DNA of 38,681 nt, taken from Priapulus caudatus (lineage: Eukaryota; Priapulida; Priapulimorpha; Priapulimorphida; Priapulidae). This document shows, piece after piece, positions 17,104 through 30,800 of this stretch (position 1 is its first letter; the number at the start of each line of letters is the position of its first letter). The position numbers were made by a program, and so were the translations under genes. The stretch is taken from NCBI RefSeq assembly GCF_000485595.1, contig NW_014577070.1, positions 917,394 through 956,074 of the forward strand, written 5' to 3'. Below the pieces are notes generated by a model. It was given only the letters and a program-made list of their open reading frames with translations, searched no databases and was not told where the DNA came from.

Positions 17104-20100
17104 GTAGATATTGAATTTTAATGAATTTCCCAGAACCAAACTCGTTCCCCGGATGCCATTTACACCATAAAGGTAGGGGCACACGAGCGATTTTTATCGC
17201 CCGATCGCCGCGAATTTTAAAATCGCTCGAAAATTCGCCCGTGTGCCCGTTCACGTCGACGCCGATTTTAATCGCCCGCACGAATCGCCCGTATCCAAAT
17301 GTTAGATATTTTCGGGCGATTATTTAGCGCCGGCGATTATTTACGCTGGCAAATTCGCTCGTGTGCCCGTGTCCGGCGTATTTTGTCGCCCGATCGATTT
17401 TTCTAACCAATCGGACGTGTTGTTGATATCATGTGGATGTATAAAATCGGGCGATTAAATTCGCTACGTGTGCCCCTTCGTGATCGGGCGATTAAATTCG
17501 CTGGCGATTTTAATCGCCGCGATCGGGCGATAAAATACGCTCGTGTGCCCCTAGCATAACCATAAACGCATAATTGTTACGACATAATTTGTAGAGCTGT
17601 CTAGGCATATAATAACGCCTGCCCGGAATTTGTAATCAGTTAACTTTTTTCAGCCATGTTTCCACACAGCTGTAGCGCTGTTAGCTATTTCCGTGTTAGC
17701 TTTACGAAAACGACGCTAGAGCAAACAGCATTTGCGCCAAATGTTTGTGTTGTAAAATCGTCGAAGGTGTAGTTTTCTCACATACATTCCCGAGTTGTCC
17801 CTACTTACGGATGAGTAGTCCTTAATGTCCGCGTAACTTCTCATTTTGTGCAACTTGCTTACGCGCTGTATGAAACATTCACGGAAATGCTTAATGCACC
17901 GCAAGTTATAACCATCTTCACTAACTGCAATCATGATTTTCTATTATAGGAACTAGTTTCCAAGCCATGTTTTTTGCTAGATGGACAGAATCAATGCGAC
18001 ATCACCACGGGGAAGTTAGGTATGAAACACTCGCCAACTATCTAGCTACGCAATGCAGGCGCAATACTTGACCGTCTTATTCGCATCCACACAGACACAC
18101 ATACACACACCCGCACGCACGTACGTCCGATTACGCGTGCTATCAATGTATTAAAATGCAATTTGTGAGGTTATGCGGATATATGCGGTCGAGTAAGTAT
18201 CGTACCTCAATCTCAATCATCGTACCAAGAGCGTACGTATAACGTCAGAAGTGGATTATACAAATCATTATTTTATTATCTTATCTTATTCATGTCTGAT
18301 TAAGTCTGTCATGAACTACTTTTCATGTTTCATTATCTTACTCTTAATTTATGTTATTTTATGTTATTGTGTGTCTGTGTTATTGTGTTATTATGACGTG
18401 GTGTGCGTGCAATGCGCTCGCACTGCGTAGATTCAGTCATCCAGTAGCCGTGTCTTTCTACCGGCGACCTACAGGCGACAGTTGGCTGGTGTCAAGTCTC
18501 GGGTCCCTCTACCTCACGAAATCCATGTTCTTCCGCGTGATACCGTCCGAACAGTCGTTTGACGACGACTACTGCGGACTCTTTTACTTCAGGTAAAATG
18601 CAATAATTGTAATTTATTTTCATTCAATTCAATGTCATTGACGCTGAAGCGAATTATGCTTACGATTGAAAATATCTACACAGCGAATTGTGATAAACAT
18701 CGGCGCGTTCAAGATTATAGGTTGTGCGGTTGAAATAAGCGCCAAACAAAGATAGTGAGTTGTGATTTACCCGTTTATAATGGCTCGATATTGTGATCCC
18801 AAAAATACAGCATTAGCAGGAGCAAATAGTACAATAATTACGATCTATTATTATTTACTATTATTTACTCCCAATAGAATCGAAATGAGGTCTAAATATA
18901 GTTTTACCCTGATCCCTTAATATAAAGGGTTTAATTGTATTTAGCACACTGTATCTCGCTCAACACGGAAGCAACTCACGGACGAGTCTAATTGCTACCG
19001 ATTATGAGCTGTATGCTGCCTCTAGCAGGCATCAGCCATCTAACTGCTGGCCTGGAAACACACAGACAGCGCGAATGTCAAAAGACGACTGAAACAAAAG
19101 ACACAACACCGTAAACCTTGAGTGCCGCGTGTTCAACAGATGTTGTTGTCAATGTTATAATACACCGCAACGAATTGTACTGTAAGGATATTGCGTGTGA
19201 CATAATCGGTGCATGTAATCGATGCATTGACATAGTCGATACATGTACGTAATCGATAATACGATCTAAATCAATCAGCGTAATTGACTTGGCTCTTCCG
19301 ATCACGTAATTGTTGGCAATACTCCCGATCGTGAGATGAAATACTCTGTATTTTGTTAGGAATTCGCGATTTAAAATCCACCGCGTCTCTCGGATACGTC
19401 TCCGATATTTCTAATCATGTTCGCGCGTTATTTTGCTGCGTAGAGTTTGGTGGCACGGTACGTGGAAGAAGGTAGTCATCGACGATCGCCTTCCCACCGT
19501 CAACAACAAGCTGGTGTTCATACAGAGCGACGGCAGCCATCAGTTCTGGGCAGCACTCATCGAAAAGGCGTTCGCTAAGTAAGACTGCTACGCGAGTCGC
19601 CGACTGTTATAGAAGCCCGGCGTATTACAGTACTGTGGCCGAACTTACCCTGACACGTATATAGCACCCACACACACACAACACCACGCACCGCACGCAC
19701 GCACGCACCGTGCGGCGCGCACCAGCAACGCCAACACGCCCCCCCCACCCACACAGCGATCACACACACCCACGCCACGCACGCACGCAGCACGCACGCA
19801 CCGCCGCGCTGCGCCGCGCACAGGCACCTCCACGAGACATACACTGCACACGCGCGCACGCAGTAACGCACGCGCGCACACACACCACACAACACGTGTC
19901 ACACACAACCACACACCATATATATATATATATATAGTATATACATGTGTTGAAGAAGAAGAGCATGACGCTCACTATGGGGCAACAGCTCAAACTGAGT
20001 CTTACCCCCACGTGGATTAGCTTGCTGTTTTGGTGTTGGCCATTATAATATTCCATATAGGGCGCTACTATGAACAAAAGTTAAAGAGGCAGCAGCTGTC

Positions 20101-20140
20101 CAGGCCTCTTGCTTCACACATGTAATATATATATAATATA

Positions 20141-20174
<34 letters not shown>

Positions 20175-21337
20175 TAGCTACGTGTCACGTTAAGTTCGGT
20201 CACAGTGTTGTAAACATACGTGTGTATAATATTACGTTAATAATTACGTGTGTATTATATACGCTGTCGTGAATTTTCTTGTTGTATATCAAGTATCAAG
20301 TTGATGAAAGAACTTGTGCACGTACTTTCCAATTTATTTTATCTACTTTGCGTTTACGGTCACAGCTTTTTATTTCGCAAAAGCACTCTAACTTACGGCA
20401 GACTATGGCGAATGACGTCGGCTACGTGAAATTTTTAATAATACGTCATTAGGAACTTCCTTTTCTTGCGTTATCTTATCATTACGATAATCACCCGTCG
20501 TCATACACAAGACACTGCGCGCCGACCGGTTAAAACATACGGTTAGAAATGCTGGCACTGTTGTCAGAGACAAAGGTAGTCTTAACATTAGCCTTAACTT
20601 TACGATGTTTCTGGCAACAGGCCCTGTGTTGGCAAATCGTTTAGTAGTGGGTGTTATGAGCGAAAAGCAGTGTGCGCATGTAGTGGGCTTGTGTTGCTGT
20701 ATGAGTAATAGGTAGGGTGGGCTAGTATGGCTAGTCGGAATTATATTTAGAGTAGTTAATAGTATTTTTTAATAATTCAGAAACTCGGTAAAACTCGGTA
20801 AGAATTGCAGGCCGGTTATAAATAAGATGTTGTGGGAAGGTGCATGCTCGCGATATAATATGGCAAACAAAGCCCGAACATGTCAATGCGAACCGAGCCC
20901 CCTTAAGCTATCACCAGTAAGACGTAAAGAGGCACACACCGCGCTGATATGAGCTCACTCCAAATACAATAATCGGGTTAAGGTTTTTTTTAGAGGAAAC
21001 GTGCCGAAGTCGCTAATTCGTGACATTCCAAAGGCACCGGGAAAACCGGTTGACATATAGTTACGCGGTAGGGACCAAAGTGTGCTCGACTGCTAACGCG
21101 CTGACTCTCTAAGTCGTTTCTTTGAGTTAAGTGTGATTTTCGTTTATCGCTCCCGAATGACAAGTGGTAGGATTAACGTTGTTTTCTCTCAAAGAAAGGG
21201 ATAAGGATCTTTTCAATTGCCGATCTGATTATAATTTCTTCATTTGACCCGTAATGATTACCATATAATAATTTATTTTTAGTCTCATAATTTTAAAATG
21301 TCATTCTCTCTCTCTCTCTGTCTCTATCTATGTCTAC

Positions 21338-21409
<72 letters not shown>

Positions 21410-21778
21410 NNNNNNNNNNNNNNNNNNNNNNNNNCGGGGGAAAACCGGTTGAATATAGTTACACGGTCTAGGGGGGGGAAAACCAAAAAAAAGTTTAGGT
21501 GCTCGAGCTGCTAACGCGCTGACGTCTCTAAGTCGTTTCTTTGAGTTAAGCTGTGATTTCGTTTATCGCTCCCGAATGGACAAGTGGTAAGGTTAACGTG
21601 TTGTTTTCTCTCAAGAGAAAGGGATGAAGATCATTGTTCAATTGCGCCGATCTGATTATATTCTCATTGAACCCGTAATGAATTACCATATAATAATTAT
21701 TGTTAGTCCCTATATTTAAAAGTGGTTCATCTCTCTCTCTCTCTGTCTCTATCTATATGTCGTACCATCTATCTTATC

Positions 21779-21814
<36 letters not shown>

Positions 21815-24800
21815 ACTATCTACCTATGTATCTATCTATCTATCTATCTAATCTTCTGATTCTATTCTATCTACTCTATCTATGCTTGCTCATATCTTCT
21901 ATCTATCTAATCTATCTATTCTATCATCTATCTATCTACTCTAATCTGACTATCTAGTCTATTTTTCTATCTTAATCTATTTATATCTATACTCCTATCT
22001 ATTTCTCTCTCGATATAGTATATATTAAGAGTAGATAATCAGGGAATCCCTATTATCTACTTCCTGAGTATAACTAATATATATATATATATATATATAT
22101 AATAATATATAGTTTAAGAGCATCCCTGCATGAATACATGTGTGGATTATGCTGCTGTGCGACCGGGCAGAATGGTGGAATGCATCACATTTCCTACACT
22201 ATACCGTAGACATTATGTAGACGTATGTTCAGATTGTATAGATGTTTTTTTCAACAGCAATTACCTCACAGCACTATGCGAATAATTACATACGCGCACC
22301 TTGCATCCGTATATGTGACATTGCCTGGTTTTATAGTGTGTAGTTCGGCGGCGGGAATATGAAATATTTTATTTGCTATTATGTATGGTAAATGTGCGAC
22401 CATCCGACTATCGCACTGCTCGGTCACGTAAAACGTTCGGGGCGGCATATCGCACACGCGGATGCGCACCCACAGGCTCCTAATAACACCCCCACTCCCC
22501 TCTCTCCAGCGCGTATTACACCGTAATGGCAATAACCGGAACTAGCGGATGTCCGGCTTACAGGTTGTACGGCTCGTACGAGGCGCTCAAGTACAATACG
22601 ATAGTAGACGGACTCACCGACCTGACCGGGGGTGTGGTGGAGACGATGGACATGAAGGATGACCCCATGGCCTGCAGCATCCTGCTACGGAGCATGCTGG
22701 ACGTGTCGTCTCTCGTAACGTGTTCCACGCCGAACGTACGTGGCTCTCCCTCCTGCAATCATCCGCACCTCATACGCATCTCTACAGATCTATTACCGTG
22801 CTGTTGGGCGGGGGTTCCTTGGGCGGGCTCTACCCGCGTAGTCCTTCGCTTCCGCTACAGCCTACAGGGCTATACGACTTAACGGTGCTGCGAAACGGTA
22901 GTGAATTATTGCAGTATGGCAGACTGAGTTGTAGCCTGCGATAGTAAAATACGCTATCCGGCGAGATAAACGTCTCGACTTTAGCCAGCCACCCTAAATT
23001 CAAACATAACTCGTTTTATTTTGGTCAGATTGGGCGGTTTATCGAACCCAAATGACCCCCGAAAAACAATTACGCGCCCATGTGTGATAGAGGCGACACT
23101 AGTGAGCGGGTACCAGCCTTGTTACGCTGTAGAAATCCACTGCCGTATAGCACTTTGGGTCATGTAGCCCGATAGCGGAAGCGAAGGGCTGGCTACACGG
23201 GTAAAGCTGGACACGTCCTCCCCCCCTAATGTGCTCTATAGCGATGGTAAACCCCTTCACGCGCGCCCATGACCCCTCATCACACCCGCGTCTCTTATAC
23301 ACAGATTAGCTGGATGCGTGCATATGGATGTTGGCACAACGCAGTGTGACAAATGTATTCACTGCCGAGCACAGCGAGTTCCTCTGTAATTATTTCGGTG
23401 CGAATGATTGCATTAGATTCAAGCTGTGGCAGCCGTGCCTCGCTCTATGGCTACCCCGTGCCATTTGTTAACGACACGCGGGTTATTCCCTTTATGTTCA
23501 CCCCTGTGTAAGAGCAAAGGCAGCTATAGAGCCGATGTCTATGGCAGGATTGCAACACGAGTACCCAATACGGTCGAGCAAAGGAAGTAATTCCACTAAT
23601 AGCGCGGTTCTTCTGTTGTGTATGTGTGTATAACGATCGAGTACATATTTCAGCCTGCGAAAGGAAGCGTCCCGGAAATACTCCCCAATGGATTATCGTT
23701 GGGAAGAAGCTATCGAGTTATTCAACTAGAAAAGGTATTACCTTTCGACGGAAGTCTAATAAAAATTAGAATAAATAATGAATAAGAACGATAAGCGATC
23801 GAGCGAACACTAATAATTTCATTATTAACTAATGAATGTTATTCAAACTGCGCTAATGATAAATGGTTCACTAATGACATGTGATTGCTCCTCTGAAATT
23901 TGCGTAAGAAATGCGAGTATGCGACTTGGCAGTTTTATTATGAAATCGAAATGATAAAAGTCTATAAATGAATAACGGACTTTGTCCAACATTCGCACAA
24001 CCTATAACCGAATATATCAGTCAAATCATCACTATTCAATTGTACGTAAATTACTAGAACATCAGGGTGCTAACCAATCTAATACCCCATACTCCCTAAA
24101 TCCCTAGCTATTAATGAAATGCAACTTCCCTACTGCTTATATGTAACTATTATACTTAATTAAACCGTGTATAGGTGTCCACGTCGATGGATGAGAGTAT
24201 ACAGCTAGTGCGACTGCGTAATCCATGGGGTGCTGCAAATTATAGCGGTGCCTGGCAGGAGGGGTCGCTGGAGTGGAACACCGTCTCACAAAAAGACAAG
24301 GACGCACTGGGCATTGGTCTTAAAGCCGACGGAGAATTCTGGCAAGCGCATTGACACGCGCTCGCGCACACGCCGACATGCACGCACGCACGCACACGCC
24401 GACATGCACGCACGCACGCACACATACACGTGACAAGCACTTGAGCTTCGGTTTCTTTAAATACGAACATCAAACGAACTAATGACGTAAATAAATGTCA
24501 TGACGTCAATCAGTTACATAACTCTTTTAATTACTCGGCGTATTATATATACGTACATCGAGTATAATTTACCGAGCACGCATTTCTTAATTGACAACCC
24601 ATTATTCCGAGATTATAACGTATTCTCGACTAATTGTGTAGGATGCCGTATTACGACTTCGTGAAATGCTTCGCTAGTCTTGAGCTGGTGCACATCGCGT
24701 GGGAGACCGTTCAACTCGAGCCGACGCTCAACAAGAAGAAGCCGTGGGAATTGCAGACCTTTCACGGACGATGGTGCAGAGGCGTTACTGCCGGTGGTTG

Positions 24801-25432
24801 CAGAAACCACGCAGGTACGGATGGCGCGGGCGCAGTGCGTAATGGCAGAAGCGTAGGTAAACCATTTTGCCTGGTGGGAGGGGGATCATCAAGGCCACGT
24901 GGGTAGGTGTGTACTGGGAAGGTGACCACCATTGACTATGTAATGTATCTATATTTCTGCTGGAGAGAGCAACAACTACCCCCTTGCCTTCCGCTAGCTA
25001 CAGCCCTGAGACCGAGGGTGTGGGGTGGGGGCGTGCGCTATCCCTTTGGTGCCCTCGGTGTGCAAATCCTCTGAACGACACGTGTGTGTGTGTGTGTGTG
25101 ATGTGGTGTGTTGTGTGGGCTGCCGCGTGATGTGTTTGTTTGGGTCGTGGCTGCGTGCCGCAGCGGGTGTTGTTTGTATCGTGTGTGTGTGTGTTGTGCG
25201 TGCGTGCGTCGCGCTGTGGTGGTGTGTGCGTCGTTTGCGTCGCTGCGCGTCGTGTAGTGCGTGCGGTGCGCCATGCAGCGCGTGTGCATGTGCGTGGTGT
25301 ATGTGTGTGTGTGTGTGCACACAACACTGTTGCGCGTGTTTGTGTGATGTCTGTGATGTAGGGGTGTGATCGGGTTTGGCTGCGTGTGGCACATATATAG
25401 TGTGTGTGTATGTGTGCCTGTGTGCCTGTGTG

Positions 25433-25467
<35 letters not shown>

Positions 25468-26282
25468 GGTGTGTGTGTGATGTGAGCTGTGTGTGGTGTG
25501 TGTGTGTGTGGTGCATCGATTGTGGGGATTCAGCAAGCTAACAATGTTGAGCTATGTGAAGCTGCGCCGCAAGATGCGTAGCGCACGACACTTCGCATTT
25601 CCACTTGCATTGATGAATCAAAATCAGACACAATCGCTTTTAACTCGACCAACATCCATCTCGCCATCGGCCATTGCTCTAGATTGCACGCTTTTCTGCT
25701 CTACTTGCATGCTGAGTCATCGTCAAGCTATTTATATCACGGTAAACACAAACTATTTATCCGATTACAAGCAGTAAAGTCGGGGGGCGTGGTAGGTTTC
25801 CGCTGCCGAGGCATAACACTCGGCATGTTTTTTGATACAAGGAAGACAATGCTCACTGTCGAGCGAGGAGACATTGTCTCATGCGAACACAGCGTTCTGC
25901 TAAACACACCTGTACACAGGTGCATAGGCTCATGCGCTAACGTTTTAATTGCGTCGTTGCGGCTGTCGTTACAGACACGACAGTAACGACAGCCGCACCG
26001 ACGCAATTAAATCGTTTCTTTTCCGCATTGCTTTCAGAGACGTTCTACACGAATCCGCAGCTACTGCTGACAGTGTCGGAGGCGGACGACGTTCTAATCT
26101 CCCTGCAGCAACACAACAGCTACGACCCGCACGTCATAGGCTTCTCAGTCTACCAGGTGTGTCAAATTCTAAAGCTATAGCGACATTTATGCAAAACGTT
26201 TCATTTCTTTCGCGCACAACTATCATGAAGAGTAAATAATAGAATGAAATAGTATAAATCACCAATGATATACTCACAATAT

Positions 26283-26339
<57 letters not shown>

Positions 26340-27842
26340 CACTCTGCTATAATCACAATAAGCGCGTAGAATATGCTGAAGTTTACCTCGTGTAAAAAAA
26401 CATATTCTAATTAACTGAAAACTTTGTTTAGCATTAGATTTCTATTTGCCTATCTGCGGTCGCCATCTTGTCACAGAATAACGCCATACGTAGCCGAAAA
26501 TTCGAAAAAATCCGTACTGTTTTCCTGTGATGATTTATAATATATATATAATACTGTGTTACGCAGCTAACCAAAGTTATCGCCGAGCGACTGCCGGTCA
26601 ACTTCTTTCAGAACTACGTTGCCAAGTATCACTCCCGGTACACCAACAGCAGGCAAATAACTCATAGGTGAAACACTTCGACAACTTCGAATAAATATCA
26701 CTTCACGTGCCGCCGATCTATCGGTGTATTACTCCGTTGGGCATAATATCAAGAGCTAATAATACATTGTTATTAGCTCTTGATTATATTCGTTGATATG
26801 TCAGTTTTGGCATGTTCAGCATTGCATGTAATTACAATGTAGTGTAGTTCATAGTATTCGGTGCGCAATAGTCACTAATTGAAGTGGTTATTGCAATTAG
26901 ATTCACGGAAAATTATAATTTTGCGCACAGATATTGGCTCCCACAGGGGCGATACGTCATCATGCCAACCACGCATGAGGCAGGCAAGGAAGGGGGTTTT
27001 ACCGTACGAATCAGCAGTTGTACACAAGTGAACCTACAGTGAGTAACTCGCAACAAGTTCGTTGCTTTTATGTTGAACGTCTCGTTTTTCGTAACCGGCG
27101 CAAACCTTTTATATTGCGTGTATTTATGATGACAAGACACTTTTAATGCGCTCGTGTTATATATGCCTCGGGTGAGATGTGCTGTGTGAGCCTTTTCATG
27201 GCAAAGCGCTGTGATATTTTATCAATAGTTCCATTGAATATCTTCGGCTTTCTAATCTATAGGTTGCTAGATGACACCACTGCTGTGACGAAGACGGTAC
27301 TGATAAAGGCACGTAGTCGTCACATTATATGAACACATATGTCACCATTACACTTCGTCGAATACATTATTCACTAAAAAATTCAATAACAATGTACTTT
27401 TCGATTAATAGCATCAGCTTATAAACCTGTTTCCCAAGAATATAATATAATTACTTAATATGATTTATATATATAAAATATAACATGATTATCGTATATT
27501 ATTTAATGTAATATGTAATATCATATTTATGTATTATATATTGCATTACGAACAGGCGCCACAGAGATCTGGGGCCGAATCCTACGAGAACATATTTCTG
27601 CAGTATGCCGATGAACAGAGACAGGTGGATGTGTTTTGTCTCAGTCAAGCCCTCAAAGTGTGCTTGCCGAAAGGTACGCTATGAATGCTTCCACACCCGA
27701 TTAAGATTGTATCGTGTTATTTTAATATGATTTAAATTCGTTAGGCTCTCTCTGTCTTCGTTACAGTCCCTTCTACTATGAAGTGCAGTCTTCGTTTCGT
27801 GAGGCTATCAAGTTTATAATTTCATGACCAAAAACCAAAAGG

Positions 27843-27884
<42 letters not shown>

Positions 27885-30800
27885 CGAGAGAGAGATGAGA
27901 GAGAGAGAGAGAGAGAGAGAAGAGAGCAGAGAGCGAGAGAGCGAGAGAGCGAGAGAGAGAGAGAGAGAGAGAGGGGGGGACTACACGATTTGAGTTGAGA
28001 CCATTTTTTGTTTGCTATTATCTGCGACAGATGTTAGTGACTGCTCAGACTTGAACATCTGTCGACGTGTTATTGCCGCACTTGAAGTGAGTTAGAAAGA
28101 AGCGAAGGCATGTAGAAACTTATAAAAAGAAAGGCAATAAGGTAGAGTAATAGTATAGACACAGAAAGGACTATATGTATGACTGAAGTCAGCGTAGGCA
28201 TTGTAGAAATGAGCGCAGCATGTAGAACGGAGCGAAGGCCGTGTAGCAAGGAGGCGAAGGCGTGTACTAGAATGGAGCTGAAGCGAGTGTAGCCCAACGA
28301 GGGAGCGAAAGGCCCGCTGTAGAAAGGACCGCCGAAGTGCGTGTAGAGAAGGCAGTCTCGAAAGCAATGTAGAAAGAAGGCGAAGCGTGTAGAAAGGAGC
28401 GAACAGTCCGTGCGTAGTATATGAACCAAAGGAGGCGAAGGCGTGTAGATTACACGTGCGCATTGACGAAGCGTGTCAGCAACAGGACAGGCGACACGCA
28501 AGTCGCGTCTATGAAAGCATGCCGACAGGTCGTGCCTTAGATAAGAAGCGTATGGCTGTGTAGCGACGGAGCGAAGGCGTGTAGAAAGGAGGCGCGAGAT
28601 AGGCGTGTAGAAAGGAGCGATAGCGAGCTATGTAGAAAGGAGCGAAGCGTGTAGAAATGAGGCGAAGGCTGTAGAAAGGAGCGAAGGGCATTAGAAAGGA
28701 GGACGAAGTGCCATGTAGAAAGGAGCGGAGAGCACTGTTAGCATAGTGACCGAAGTGGTCCTAGTGTAGGAACGAGCGAGCGAAGCATCCGCCAAATAAA
28801 GGAGCGCGAAGGCATGTAGAAAAGGAGGAAGGCACACTGTAGATACAGGATAGTGACAGGAATAGCTAAGAGTCGCCGGAGATGACCGAGGTCATGTCAC
28901 AATGAAAATGACGCCTCGAAGGCATGTAGACAACTGAGGAGTCTACCATGAGCTGTAGAAAGGGACGAAGGCATGTACACGAAAGGAAAGGAAGGGCATG
29001 TAGACCGCCACATGGACCCTGGTCTGGACGTATGCGCCAATGCCTGTATGTGTCTAATAATCCATGGAGCGAGGCATGTAGAAAAGGAGCGAAGATAGAG
29101 CCGCACCGACAGAATGCATGTAAGAAATCCGATGTCGCTAAAAGGTCCAGTTCAATCGCACACTGAGAAGTCGAAGACCTAGATAGCGAGAAGGCACGTA
29201 GAACGCGGAGGCGAGAAGGCATCTCGACTGAGTAGATAGGAGTTTAATATCTAAGATAGGGCAAAAAAGATACACACTAAAGTTTTTCTTAACGTAGGCA
29301 ATAACGCTCGATAGTAACAGCTGGGCAAGCACGCCGTAGACGGGGACCGAAACATCAGTAGCTAATGAAAGGACTGCCCGCAAAGAGCTTGCGTATGGTT
29401 AGAAGTACAGCAGAAGACTCACCTGGAGCGAGGCACGGATTGATCGGCAAAGAAAAAATTATTGAGAGCGACGAGAACGATAGGACATAGTACATGAAGG
29501 TAGGCAAATGAGCAGGAGAAGCGACACTCTGATTAAGATAGCAAAGACGCAAAGGCGAGTTAGAGGATAGGAAGGACGAGAAGGCATTACGCGAGACAAA
29601 GCGAACGAATAGTGACGCGTGTCACAGTAGAAAGTAGTGTCGAAACAGGCATAGATGAGCGATATGGAGGTAGTCAGAACAGAGCCGGCAGCTATGCACA
29701 TAATAGTAGAGGCCAGATGAGTCGCTTGAAAAGCGCCACTGATAGAAAGGAGCGAAGTGCAAAGGCAAAGTGTGATGGAGAGAACCAAGCGAAAGAGAGC
29801 ACTAGTTATAGGATAGTGAGCGCAGGTGATTGTGTAAAGCTAGACATGCGTATGAGCAAATGGTAGTGGGAGACACAACGACAGACATATAGTGAGGCAT
29901 GATGTGTAACTACATGCAGAGCAATGGTGGTGAGACAACGACAGACATATAGTGAGGCATGATGTAACTTCAGACAGAGCAAAGGTGGTGAAATAGTGAC
30001 AGGTAGAAGGCGAACGCACCGCGTTTTTATCGGTGAACGGACCAAGGTACTGGCCGTTCTTTGCGGTCTCGGGATAAATGTAATGTCTCCGATGCTGGAT
30101 TATATTACGCAACTAGTCCTCTGCATTAGTTGCTGCAGCCCTGCATGTTGTCTTCTGCAGGAAATATTTTAGCAGTCACGCCAAAACGAAGAATAGTAGC
30201 GTCATGGAAAGCCGAGAAACTACGAGAAGCACTAAAAGACGTTGGTATGTGTAATATAAATTTATGATCCTATTTTCTAACACATATACGAATTAATGCG
30301 TTTTTTGGCGCGATATTCCTTATGGCTATCGCAGTTGCTATACTACTCTCGATAGTAATTATCGTTTTGCCAATCTTTACTAATAAAACCCAAACAAAAT
30401 CAAACCCTAAACGACCATGCATAATCATTCTGTAAATTTCGTACAGTCTTTACTCCCACACCTCGTAATTTCCTAACGTAATAAAAATAACACAAGTAAT
30501 TAAATAATAAACTAATTAACGACGACGCATGTTATTGCTTTTGTTTTATATTGTGCTTTATGACTTAATCAGAGAGAGAGAGTTACGTGGGATAAATAAG
30601 GGAAAATCTGGGGTTGAATTTACACCGGAGGAGGAAACGAGCACGCGAGAATTAACCGACAAGTTTACGAACAAAAATCGAATTAAAATGAGCTGATGTT
30701 CCGACGCATCGATGTGCCACTATCTTTAAACATAGCGTCGCACGTGTCGCAAATCAGCCTTCAACTTCTTAATGGCTTAGTGAGTTACGCATATAAGTCT

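Larger units (their letters stand above)
21040..22060. other. duplicated flank around an assembly gap
   Basis: 21040-21409 and 21435-21830 are the same sequence twice (AAAACCGGTTGA..., GCTAACGCGCTGAC, CGTTTATCGCTCCCGAATG, CCATATAATAATT, then CTCTCT and TATC repeats). The right copy has many one-base insertions and deletions, typical of unpolished long reads. The two copies should probably be merged. Confidence 0.85.

Noticed and set aside
22850-22905. Candidate calpain His exon (TGLYDLTVL)
   Set aside because: It lacks His and one residue and has wrong phase at the 3' side; the exon at 23654-23734 fits phase on both sides and gives the exact Cys-to-His spacing of known calpains.
28070-29222. 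Several 100-plus-residue frames on the minus strand (F/Y/S/L-rich)
   Set aside because: They translate the ~20-bp minisatellite unit and change frame with each indel.
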